A stretch of DNA of 64,000 nt from Psoroptes ovis (lineage: Eukaryota > Arthropoda > Arachnida > Sarcoptiformes > Psoroptidae). The notes below the pieces were generated by a model. It worked only from the letters and a program-made list of their open reading frames with translations. It did no database searches and had not been told where the DNA came from. The translations under genes were made by a program, and so were the position numbers. The stretch spans positions 126,501-190,500 of the forward strand of contig PQWQ01000007.1 in assembly GCA_002943765.1 (NCBI GenBank), read 5' to 3'. Position 1 is the first letter of the stretch. Each line of letters begins with the position of its first letter. Below, one piece after another: positions 11,701 through 24,100 of the stretch.

Positions 11701-14700
11701 TAATCTTACGAAGCCACCGAAAGAATGGCAACCACCAGCTCGAATATCGGAAGAATCATCTGCATACATTGAATATACATCAGACAAAGATGGTGCAGTC
11801 AAAGGTGTTTGTATATCACGTAATGCAATGATTTCACATTGTCGTGCATTGACTGGTGCATGTGGATATGCTGAAGGTGAAGTAATGGTCTGTGTTCTGG
11901 ATTTCAAACGTGAAGTCGGTTTATGGCATGCAGTACAAGCAAGCATATTGAACGGTATGCATGTCATTTTTATTCCATATTCATTGATGAAAATCAATCC
12001 AGCAATGTGGATGTTGATGATAACCAAATTTAAAGCATCGCTTGCTATTTGTAAATCTCGTGATTTACATTGGGGGCTATTGGCCAGTAAAGATCATAAA
12101 GATATCAATCTTAGCTCATTGCGAATGTTATTGGTTGCTGATGGTGCCAATCCTTGGTCATTATCATCGTGTGATCAATTTTTTTCTGTATTTCATAGTC
12201 GTGGATTAAGGGTCGAAGCAATGTGTCCATGTGCCACATCACCTGAAGCTATGACAATCTCGATTCGAAGGTGAATATCCTTTGTTTTCTTGGAATAATT
12301 ATTTTAATTTTCCTCTTATTTTAATTTAGACCTGGCCGTACTGGTGTCGGTGCGACTGGAAGAGGAGTATTATCAATGTCTGCACTAAGTTATGGTGTCA
12401 TTCGAGTTGATAATGAAAATTCTCTAACATCTTTAACATTACAAGATTGTGGTCATGTGTTACCAGGTACGATTGCAGCCGTAGTCAAAATGAATGGTTT
12501 GCCACATCTTTGCAAAACGGATGAAGTTGGTGAAATATGTCTTAGCACTACATCGGCTGGTAATTGTTACTTAGGGCTGCAAGGTCTAACGAATAGCATA
12601 TTCAAAATGCAACCATTCAATTCAGATGGACGTCCATTTAGTGAGCAAACATTTGTGCGTACCGGTCTGCTAGGTTTTATGGGTCCTGGTGCATTAGTGT
12701 TTGTTTGTGGAACACGTGATGGTGTCATGCAAGTTAGTGGACGAAAACATAATACCGATGATCTCATTGCAACAGTATTGGCTGTCGAACCAATGAAATT
12801 TGTTTATCGTGGCCGTATTGCAATATTTTCAATCAAAGTACTACGCGATGAACGTATTTGTGTTGTTGCCGAACAAAGGCCAGATTGCACTGAAGATGAA
12901 AGTTTTCAATGGATGAGTAGAGTGATACAGGCTGTGGATAGCATACATCAAGTTGGAATCTATTGTTTAGCATTAGTGCCACCAAATTGTCTCCCAAAAA
13001 CACCTTTGGGCGGCATTCATTTAGCTGAAGTCAAAAGTAAATTCACTGAAGGTAGTTTACACCCGGTGAATGTATTAATGTGTCCACATACATGTGTTAC
13101 AAATTTACCGAAACCCAGAGAAGTACATGGTGAGATTGGTCCAGCATCTGTTATGGTCGGTAATATTGTTCAAGGTGTTCGATTAGCTGTGGCACAAGGT
13201 CGTGATATTATGGATGATGGAGATAATTTAAATGATATTCGAAAACAATTCATTACCGATGTATTGAAATCACGTTCCATTTCAACACCTGATCATATTC
13301 TATTTACATTATTAAATTCGAAAAATATGGAAATTGCGACGTTGTCATGTTCACAATTATATAAACGTGCTGAACGTATCGCATGTATGCTAATGGAACG
13401 TGGTAAACCGAATACTGGTGATCATGTTGCGCTAATATATTCACCTGGAATCGATTTGATTTGTGCATTTTATGGTTGTTTATTGATTGGTGTTGTACCG
13501 GTCACAATACGGCCACCTCATCCACAAAATCTTCAAACAACATTACCAACAGTGCGTATGATTGTAAATGTATCGAAATCATCATTAATATTATCAACTG
13601 GACCAGTCATTAAATTGCTGAGATCAAAAGAAGCTAATAATGTTGTCGAAATTAAATCATGGCCACCGACATTGGACACTGATGATCTTCCTAAACGTAA
13701 ATTGAATCAACCATACAAGGCACCGACAACAGAAATGATTGCATATTTAGATTTTAGTGTTAGCACAACAGGCATGTTGGCTGGAATCAAAATCTCACAT
13801 GCTGGCCTAATGTCATTGTGTCGTAGTATGAAAATTGCATGCGAATTATATGCTTCACGTCATATTGCATTATGTTTAGACCCGTATTGTGGTCTTGGTT
13901 TTGTACTATGGTGCATCAGCAGTGTTTATTCAGGACATCATACTATTCTCATTCCACCATCTGAAGTTGAATTGAATCCAGCTGTTTGGTTGACTGCTGT
14001 CAGTCAATTCAAAGTTCGAGATACATTCTGTTCGTATGGTGTAATGGAATTATGTACCAAAGGTCTTGGATCATCAATTCAACAGCTCAAAGTAAGTGTA
14101 AACTAGTGTGTATCTCAATTGTGTTTTAATCGATTTCGATCATTAATTTTAGCAACGTGGAATCAATTTAAGCTGTGTAAGAACGTGTGTTATCGTGGCC
14201 GAAGAACGTCCGCGTGTAAATCTAACGTCATCATTTACAAAATTATTCCATAATCTTGGTCTTTCTGCTCGTTCGGTGTCCACATCATTCGGTTGTCGTG
14301 CAAATATAGCGCTTTGTTTACAAGGTGCATCATCACCTGACCCGACAACTGTTTATGTTGATACCAGAGCTCTACGAAATGATCGTGTTACATTGGTTGA
14401 ACGTGGTGCACCGCATAGTGTTTGCCTAATGGAATCCGGGAAATTATTGCCAGGTGTTAAAGTTATTATTGCCAATCCAGATACCAAAGGACATTGTGGT
14501 GATTCGAATCTTGGCGAAGTATGTTTACATTCATTTAAATTATTAAAATGCATTTGTGTAATTAATTTACTCCTTGATAGATTTGGGTTCAATCACCACA
14601 TAATTCTAGCGGATTTTTCGCCGTTTTCGGTGATGAAAATATGCACAATGAACATTTTAATGCTCGATTAAGTACTGGTGATACATCGCAAACATATGCC

Positions 14701-15263
14701 CGAACAGGATATTTAGGATTTTTAAGACGAACAGAATCAGTGCAAGCAGATGGTGGTAAGTTTCCAAAAAATGAAGAACACTGATTTCATCTGATTTTGA
14801 ATTTTCCCATTTTCAACCGCTTAGAATTACATGATGCTGTATTTGTTGTTGGATCGTTGGATGAAACAATTACCCTGCGTGGTTTGCGCTATCATCCGAT
14901 CGATCTCGAAAACAGTGTTATGAGATCACATAAAAAAATTTCTGAATGGTATGTTTCAGTATTTATTAATGATCATCATTAATTTATCACAATTTCTCAA
15001 TTATTTTCAGTGCCGTATTCACATGGTCAAATTTACTAGTCGTCGTTGTTGAATTAGATGGTAATGAAAATGAAGCATTAGATTTAGTACCAATGGTTAC
15101 GAATGTTATCCTCGAAGAGCATCATCTTATTGTTGGTGTTGTTGTTGTTGTCGATCCAGGTGTAGTGCCGATAAATTCACGTGGTGAAAAACAACGTATG
15201 CATTTGAGAGATGGATTTCTAGCCGATCAATTAGATCCTATTTATGTTGCTTATAATATGTGA
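8742..15263 (+). CDS. DIP2: Disco-interacting protein 2 (DIP2)
   Basis: DIP2 proteins carry an N-terminal DMAP1-binding domain and two adenylate-forming (acyl-CoA-synthetase-like) domains, and are linked to lipid metabolism and neuronal branching. Nine exons join in phase to 1761 residues, near the Drosophila length: 8742-8826, 9611-9718, 9775-9852, 9936-12270, 12330-14091, 14153-14518, 14581-14755, 14825-14948 and 15011-15263. The N-terminus (LPNEIRTKLAELELELSEG, then GDITQKGYEKKR) is the DMAP1-binding domain. Residues ~95-400 are Gln/His/Ser/Asn-rich linker. The first AMP-binding-like domain starts about residue 440 (TGDRVALVFPNNDPIGF) and the second near 1130 (GDHVALIYSPGIDLICAFYG). The protein ends LDPIYVAYNM. 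Intron 1 is 784 bp; the others are 56-83 bp. The start is the first ATG and fits the conserved N-terminus. Confidence 0.96.
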
Positions 15264-16504
15264 TTCAAAAAATCAAAAGGTGAATTAATGAAAGGTTAAT
15301 CAATCATTGATTAATATATTGAGTGAACCACAGAAGAAGAAGGTAAATATGTATCACATTCCCTCGAAAAAAAAAATACAAATCAAATATTTTCAACATG
15401 TCAGATATCGTATATTAGCAATGAACATTTAAGACCACCAACCAATAGCAGCCCAAACTTGAGCAAATTAAATGCATTAAAAAGATATAATAAACATTCG
15501 GAAATTATAGTTGAATTTTTCCATAAATTTTATTTTATACAAATCTTGTACACAGAACAAAATTTTAGTTTTCTCATAATGTTCATATTTATTCACATCG
15601 AACAGACAGACATTCAATCAAAAAATTTACAAGTACAAATTGTATCATATTATTTCAAAATAAGAATTCCAAATAATGAATGACATTTCGACATTCATCG
15701 CAAAGAAATAGTGGAAAGCATTGTGTTCGAATTCATTTCGGAAAAACAAACATAATTATTATATTTAGATCAAATTTTTTTTTACTTTCAAAATTTTTCA
15801 AATTTCACAATAAACGAATACATTATCGATTTGTGGATAGTAATTAATTAATATTAATAATAATGATAACAAAATGATTAATAAAAATTCTAAAAAATGA
15901 TCAATTTAAAATTAAATCATCATTTGTCAATGGATCATAATAATAATGAATGTTATGATTAATGTAATTCAAAAAGAATATCAATTGGAAATTTCACAAC
16001 CTTTGGTCAAATTGAACAATGGAAAATAATGATAATAATAATATTTAAGAATCTTAACAATGGTATCAATGAAAAAAAAATCACAACCGAAAAATTTGAT
16101 TGATTATGATAAGTAATAAATAATGATTTGATTTTGCTAAAATATTCTTCAAATTTGAAAATTTGACTCGTGCACAGGGATATTGATCGGATCATTGATT
16201 TATTTAGATCGATCAATATGTATTTGATTAGATATTTGTATGAATGATAACTTTGAAAATAAGTAATTTTTCAAAATGAAATGCGCTTTGGTCACAACCT
16301 TCGTCTATATTAAGATCACCGAATTATAAAAAAATAAAATGTCATTATTATAATTTCAGTGTGTGTGTATGTTCGAAATGGTCAATGGATTTGAATTTTT
16401 TTGAATAAGCAGATGAAATAAATAAATACTGGTAAGTAATTTTTGCCAAACAGCTGATTTGAATGATGAATTATTGTTGATCCAATATTTGTTCTTATTT
16501 TGAA
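15264..16504. other. DIP2 to SLC5A7 convergent intergenic region
   Basis: The two genes converge on this 1.2 kb, which should hold both 3'UTRs. No further exon and no member of the three repeat families was found. It is plain A/T-rich sequence. Confidence 0.6.
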
Positions 16505-18831
16505 TCAAAGTTTAGTTATGATAACTTGCCCAGGACTAATCGATTCAATATTTGGCGGCCGTTGTTTTGTCATCGTGTTGTCATTTGCACAACAAATCGA
16601 ATGTTGTCGTCGAAATGATGGTGATTTAAATGGATTTGTTGATGTGGTGGTCGTGGTTAATTGTCGGTTATTATTTTCAACAAATGTTTTCTCAAAATCA
16701 ATCGATTGATGATGATTGGTACGACGTATCAGACGTTCATTCGATGGTATCGATGGCTGATTATCATTGCTATTACTCAGCAATCTTTCCTTACCAAAAT
16801 TACTTGGCTGCTGCTGTTGTCGTTGATTATTGTTGTTATTATTGCTAAGATCATCAATTTCACCCGTATCCAATGCTTGATTAATACGACCATTCATTTC
16901 AGATGTTTGATAATATAATGCTTGTGATGAACTTAATACTGTCATTTCTTCATGCGGTTCATGTACAACATGTACATCATCAGGTATGTTTATAACACAA
17001 TGAAATATATCGAATTCGGGTGGTAGCCAGCCATTTTCGAACAGACGTTTAGACAATATGGACACACCGATCAATGTGAACAAACTGGACAACATTGCAA
17101 ATGTTCTAAACGGAAACAATTGCCCGTCTACTTCGTTATACCATGGATATTTGATGATTGGTGGTAGATTCAAAATATCTTCACCGCCTAATGATCGTAG
17201 TAGTAAGCCAACAATATAACCAGCTAATGAACCATATGTATTGCAATATTCTTTATAATGGACAACACATACTAATTGTGGAAATAATATTACGTATACT
17301 AGATCTATATACGTGGATTATTTAGATTAAATTAATCCATTCATTAATTATGTAATTATTAATACAATACCTGATGAAAGATACCATAAACCATAAATCG
17401 ATTTAACAGTGATGGCCATTGTTGTGGCCACACAGCCAACAACAATGATTGAAACTTTCATTACGAATATTACTTCATGTTCGGATGCCTGAAAATAAGA
17501 ATTAATTCTTTAGAATTAATCATTATCAATCAAATGGATAAATACATTTTGCCTGATCATTAATTTATAAACATTCCTGGCAAACATTGAACTAGCGCTT
17601 AATAATGATGAATCGGATGATGACATAACAGCAGCACTAACAGCACCCAGACCGAAAAATGATATGAATGGCGGTGTTAAATATTGTAATACTAAAGGTA
17701 ACACTAATGATTGATGATCTTTGTCCAATGGTATTGGTCCTTTAAAATCGGTTTCATTCCATGCTATTTCAAAGTAAAATTATGAAACATTTTATGATTA
17801 ACAATAGCCCTGAAATGAAGAATATACAAACAAACCTGTAACACGTGCAACAGCACCAATAATAATCGGTGGTATTGCCATTATGACACAACCAAATGCA
17901 GCAACATATGATAGCAATTGTGCTTTCGAACCAGATTTAGATGATAGCACACGTTGAAAATAAACTTGCCATGGTACGCCGCCCAAAATTAGCAATAAAA
18001 ATAGATCCATATATTGGGCAAATTGATATCCATGCAATACACCAAACCAATCATTATGTTCAGTCGACATACTTTTGACTGCTGGATGTGCAACACTGAA
18101 CGGTATACAAAGCCACTGAAATCAAAATTAAATTGAATCCATATTTTTTTCAAAAACAACTTACTAATCCGATGAATATACAAAATAATTGTATGACATC
18201 AGTATATGCAACTGAATATAAACCACCGAATAATGTATAAATCAATGCGATTGCTGCCGATAATATGATCGATGTATTATTATCGATATCAATGATAACG
18301 CTTACTGTTGCGCCTAGCGCAGCTAAAATTGCTGCCGACCAAAAAATTTCACCACATAATGCTGGCAGAAATAGTAGACCACCCATACGGGAACCAAGTA
18401 CTTCTTGAAACGGGTCCAACATTGTTACGTAACCTTGTTCACGCATTTTAGTGGCGAAAAACAGACCACCAACAATTAAACTCATTGCATAACCAATCGG
18501 TGCTTGACACCAAACAATACCAGAACTATACAATGCTTCAGCTGTACCATTTATGTAACCACCACCGACCCATGTTGCTAAATGGAGGAGAAATAAACAT
18601 GATCATCATTATCATCAACTAATCAAATATAATTCAGTCGAATATAATACCTGTCATCGTAAAAATACCGACAAACACTCCAATATTACGGCCAGCCAAC
18701 ATAACTTCTTCAGTTTCGAATTCATCACCTTCACCATCGCTTTTCTTTTTGCGTCCAGCCCAAATACCGACAATCAATATGATTATATAAAAAATGACAA
18801 CCGAAAATATTCCAGCAATATTAACAGTCAT
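16505..18831 (-). CDS. SLC5A7: High-affinity choline transporter (SLC5A7/ChT1)
   Basis: This Na+-coupled symporter takes choline into cholinergic nerve endings, the limiting step of acetylcholine synthesis. Six exons, 18651-18831, 18165-18577, 17836-18115, 17546-17763, 17371-17488 and 16505-17304, join in phase to 669 residues, a little longer than the ~580 of vertebrates. Family signatures are the N-terminal helix with GIWAGRKK, GGGYINGTAEA, APIGYAMSLIVGGLFFA, GGLLFLPALCGEIFW, GGLYSVAYTDVIQLFCIF, LLILGGVPWQVYFQRVLSS and FFGLGAVSAAVMSSSDSSLL, giving the expected ~13 membrane helices. The cytoplasmic tail (about 170 residues, Asn/Gln-rich) is long and low in complexity and may carry endocytosis signals. 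The start at 18831 matches the known short extracellular N-terminus. Confidence 0.96.
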
Positions 18832-20512
18832 CGTTTTATTATTGTTTGATCAATTAGATGAATTTTAATCTCAATTTGAAATGAACGATAAACGATTTGA
18901 AGAGAATGATTTGAAAATGATTATTATTGCTTATAATTGCCAAATTGAATCGATTCGAATTGTAGAAATTGATACGAATTTTTTAATCGATGATCGATTG
19001 ATTCATTGATTGATTAGTGTGTTTATTTTGGTAAGATTGTCGTATGTGGTAAATCAAAACGAATGTGATATATGATTCTTCAATTCAATAATTAATCACG
19101 ACAACAATCACCCCAACGAAGGCTTGTCTTTTTCGATGGGAAATTGCGCGTACGACTTTTTATCGAATTATTTACTATTTTGATAATCATGTAATTTTCA
19201 ATGTATTTTAAATTTTATAAAATTTATGAAAATAATGATGATTTATTTGAACAACAGGATCATTTATCGGTGATATTAGTGGTAAATGCAAAGGCTTTAA
19301 ATCACAACCATGGATTGCATTTTCGGAGATCGAAGAAATGGACGAAATTTAATACGAATTTAAACAATTAATCAATTGATTCTTAACGATGATTATCGAT
19401 AATAGATCGAATCGATTATCGTCATAATCAATATCATTTGTCCTTTCGATTCATCAATGATATTTGTCCGATCATTCATCATGACCGTTGATAACTGAAG
19501 GTAATAATTGAACAAGATTTAATCATTATTCATTGATGAAATTTGTCAAAATAGCACACAAAATATACAGACAACAACACAACCATAAATTTTCAACATT
19601 TGAATATTAATATTTTTCGAAAGGCAAACAATCAAATAAAAAACAGATGAAATTGAATTAAAATTATGAATCATGGACTAAAATCTAATAAATAACGATA
19701 CATTGACAAGCAAATTGGATTCTATGTATTTTCATTGTGCTGATGATCTTAATGAAAATAAGAAGACAACAAATGATGATGAGGTTATGATGATTGATCA
19801 CATCGTCGATCACCATTTTTTTCAATGGCATTTTTTACGAAACGAAAACGAACACACTAATTGAAACCCTCTCACACACATAATTGATTCAATATGAGCG
19901 AAAAAATCCAAAAAAAACATTTTTAATTTATTTTTTATGTGAATAAATTTATATATCAGAGAATTGATATATCAATGAATAAAATGAAATATCTAATATA
20001 TAGATTGGATGAAATGTATATTTGCCAAGAACATTTTAGAAATAATATATTTTAGTGTCATTTTAATATAAGATATATGATTTTCAAAAGTACAAATGCT
20101 ACTATTATTGTATTGTTATTTTTCAATGTTGGCTTCACTGCAAGTCATAAAAATTCAATTTTTTCCATCAATATTGCTGCAGCTATTGGAAAATTATTAA
20201 TGTGACATATGCGCCATAACATTTCCTTGAATTTTCGTATGTATCACATTATGTGTGCTTACCGAATGTGCGTCAAAATTCTTTACGATCATGGTGAAAA
20301 GAAACATTTTAAAGAATTTTTACCATTAATGAAAAAACAAAACGAACAAATGTTTGGATGTATATAGATATATGCATCCATTCATTTATATTTCTTCGAA
20401 GAATCATTTCAGGCAAAATATAATGTATGGAATATTTTTTTTCAAATATCAAGTTTATCCACAATTGATTCTTTGGATAGACATCATCTATATGCTCCAA
20501 ACCAGTGATTCC
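18832..20512. other. SLC5A7 upstream intergenic region
   Basis: About 1.7 kb of A/T-rich sequence without a convincing exon. It should carry the SLC5A7 promoter and 5'UTR on its left side. No tRNA or known repeat was recognised before the hAT-like terminus at 20513. Confidence 0.55.
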
Positions 20513-20532
20513 CAAACTTTTTGGGGCCATTA
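20513..20532 (+). mobile_element. hAT-like terminal sequence at the edge of a satellite array
   Basis: The 20 bases cagtgattcccaaacttttt closely resemble the CAGTGRTTCYCAAAC-type ends of animal hAT transposons. The 44-bp satellite begins immediately afterwards. No matching inverted end was found on the far side of the array, so it may be a solo or truncated end. Confidence 0.5.
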
Positions 20533-21000
20533 GATTTTTTCGATTTTTCCAAAAATTTTGACGATGGTTAGCCTTAGATTTTTTCGAAATTTTGAAAAAA
20601 GATGGCGATGTATAGCCTTAGATTTTTTCGATTTTTTCAAAAATTTTGACGATGGTTAGCCTTAGATTTTTTCGATTTTTTCAAAAATTTCCACGTACTA
20701 TAGCCTTAGATTTTTTCGATTTTTTCAAAAATTTTGACGATGGTTAGCCTTAGATTTTTTCGATTTTTTCAAAAATTTCCACGTACTATAGCCTTAGATT
20801 TTTTCGATTTTTTCAAAAATTTCCACGTACTATAGCCTTAGATTTTTTCGATTTTTTCAAAAATTTTGACGATGGTTAGCCTTAGATTTTTTCGATTTTT
20901 TCAAAAATTTCCACGTACTATAGCCTTAGATTTTTTCGATTTTTTCAAAAATTTTGACGATGGTTAGCCTTAGATTTTCTCGATTTTTTGAAAAATTTTC
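20530..21000 (-). repeat. 44-bp satellite, array 1 (about 10-11 units)
   Basis: Tandem units of 44 bp share the core tagccttagattttttcgat and a tttttcaaaaatt stretch. Two subtypes interleave: one carries gacgatggttagcc and the other ccacgtactatagcc. The first and last units are degenerate. In orientation it is the reverse complement of the array at 60562-61990. Confidence 0.95.
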
Positions 21001-21173
21001 AAAGTTCTAGATTTGATTAGAATTAGTTGCACGGATATTTATTGGTGAAATGAAAAATTTTATATCACAAAAAATTAAGTTTTGAAAGGTTTTTCCGATC
21101 ATAATGTGGTAAAATTATTTCAAAACTAAGACCAAGTTTATTTCCAATTTAAATGCGAATGAAATGTTTTGCT

Positions 21174-24100
21174 TCAATCATTATCATCTGAATGATTTTG
21201 TTGCTCATTGCTATTGATATCTCGGTCAATATGAACATCAAGGTCCCTTTTGTTGTCTTTGTCTTCATGATCATTGAGGTCATTTTTGAAATTCGATGCT
21301 ATATCATGAATCGATGATGATGATGATGTTGCAGCTATTGTTGTAGTTTCAGTTTGTAATAATGTTTTTGTAGTTAATGATGAATTATAATTATTGATTG
21401 TGTCCATTTGTCTAATACTCAATTGATATGGCTCGTTCGATAATAATTCCCATGCGTCACGATTGTCCAAAACTCCATTCAATAAAATTTCCATTGGCAT
21501 CGGTTTCAATTTTGCAAATGATTGATATATTGGTAAACAAATTGAATCGATAAATGATAATTGCATTTTAGGCAATTCATCTCTTTTTTCACGATTCATC
21601 ATATCCTATAAGAAAATTTGAACAAAATACTAATTTAAGATTCATTTTTTAATCACCAAGCAACATACACTTGGTTCGATTTTTAATTGTTCTTTTTCAA
21701 TATCGCCTTGTTGATAGAATTCGCTTGCAACTAATTCGGCCACAACTTTTTGTATATTCCTATTTGAGTAAATTTTAAATTCATTAGGAATCAACATAAT
21801 TCATTGAAAATACTAACCATGGTTTTGTGATTGCCGATATATCACAACAAGTCATCAACATTGAACGTAATAATGATCGATTTTGTTCATCAGACCATGA
21901 ATCTTCGTTCATTTCATCGACTAGTTTAAAAAATTTATCACGTTTACTAAAATAAACAGCTAAATCGGTTGCCAATATTGCCTCTTTTAATACATACACA
22001 ACCCGATGATATTCTTTCGGTGATAGATTACTGAATATTTGATTACCCTTCCGGAATTTGATTCGAATTTTTAAATTACTCTTGAAAACAATAATAATCT
22101 TGATAATATGACTTACCTGACTATTCAAAATCATTAATGATTGATCAAAATGATGATGTTCCAATGTACTGGTCGAATATAATTGTGCTAATGGCGAACA
22201 TGTTTTCACTTGAAATGAATTGTTCGTACCACGATGATCTAGATCATGACAAAGGCATGCTACAATCAGTGCCATTGTTTCGAGCTCGCCCAACACATAA
22301 CACAAGTCAGTGTTCTGATGTGAAAAAATGTATGAATTATGTCAAGTATTTGCCGCAATAAGAAATCAATTAAACTTACCACAAGAATGGCAAACATAAT
22401 CTGTGCAACATTAAATGCATGACGCCAATTATGATATAAAACTTGTCGATAATTTTTTCGAACACTCAGTATCCATTTACATAAAACTTTATAATCAATA
22501 TGGAAACGTTCGATAAAATCTAAATCGATAAACATACGAATACAAGCTTTGATCATTTGATCTTCATTCAAACTAAAATCATCAAATCTAAGACTAGATA
22601 ATGAAAGACTACTGGTCGATGGTATTAACATTCTCTGTAAAAAAAAGTAAAATTAAAATTTCAAGGATTGAAAGCCATTTGTCGGAAATACATACAGCAA
22701 ACTTCGATGCTTCTTGTTCACTGGCTGATGCATGATATGATAGCAGCTCTAGCGTCACTTTTTGTTTAGCCATCGATTTGACTGCTTTTTCAAATTTATG
22801 TGTATTCTCGATACCCATACCGGAAAATATTGCAAATGCTTCGAATAAATTCTCATCATTACGATTGAATGGTCGACCATTTAATTTATTGACTAATTGT
22901 GCGACACCAATAATTTTACTCGTAGCATTTCGTATTGGCATACATAATATGCTTCGATGTCTGAATTTCACTCTGGGCTTTTTTTCATTTTGATTCATTT
23001 CATTTTGCTTATCGACATCAATCAATTCTGATGCTTCTTCCCCGTCTTCTTCTTCTTCATCAACGATTGGATCGAAACGATTATCTTGATATGCATCAGC
23101 AATGTTTAAGGTTTCGCCGGTCGTAACCACATAACCAGTTATACCAATGTTGATTGGAAATCGTCCTTCAAACGGTGTTTTACGTGTTTTCTCAAAATCA
23201 GGATCATCTAAATCTTTGGCTTGTAAATCGAATACACGATAAAAACTTTGTGTACTTTTCATCATAATCGTTTGTTGTTGCTGCTGTGGTTGTTGTGAAA
23301 TACAATTCGATTCTGAACAATTCAAACTATTTTCATTAGAGCTGCCATTATCGGATGTTGGTGAATGATCATTTGATGATGATGATGAATGAAATGACTT
23401 GTTTGAATTACATTGAAGAAATTGTTGTTGTTGTGGTTGTTGTCTTTCATTTGTTGATAAGAGATTAGTTGAATTATCAGTAAAAAAGAAATCATCATTA
23501 TCATCATCATCATTATATTTTAACAACATTATTTGACAACGTTCACATTGTAATAATGATAGAATATGTATAAGAATACGATAAATAATATTTTCAATAT
23601 TTGATTGTTTTTCAAATACCATCCGAGCTAAATCCAATAAAACTTGATTACGTTTATTTTCCAACTGTGAACGTTCATATATTTGTGCATTACGCAGCCC
23701 AATACCACAGAATTGTAAATATTTGGCAAATACATTTTCATCATTTTGATCAAAACATTTTGCATTGATTTTATTGATAACTTGTGCAACACCCATTACA
23801 TTACCATCAATATCGAATATAGGATTACATAGCATATTCATTGTTTTATAACCAGTTTTTTGATCAATCGTATCGGTAAAACGTGAATCATTATAACAAT
23901 CAGGTATGTTCACTGCTTCACCTGTTTCAGCAACATGTCCAACAATACCAGTGCCCCATGATATGATAATTTCTTCATGATTTTTTGACACTTGTTCATA
24001 TGTTGATTGTCCACATACATCAAATAATTGACTGACTAAATATCTAATAATAAATGATAATTCAATCTGAATTCTCAGTTGTAAAAACTCTGCAATTACT

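Noticed and set aside
14353..14592. Minus-strand frame opposite DIP2 exon 6
   Set aside because: It is a shadow of the conserved AMP-binding-like coding sequence on the plus strand.
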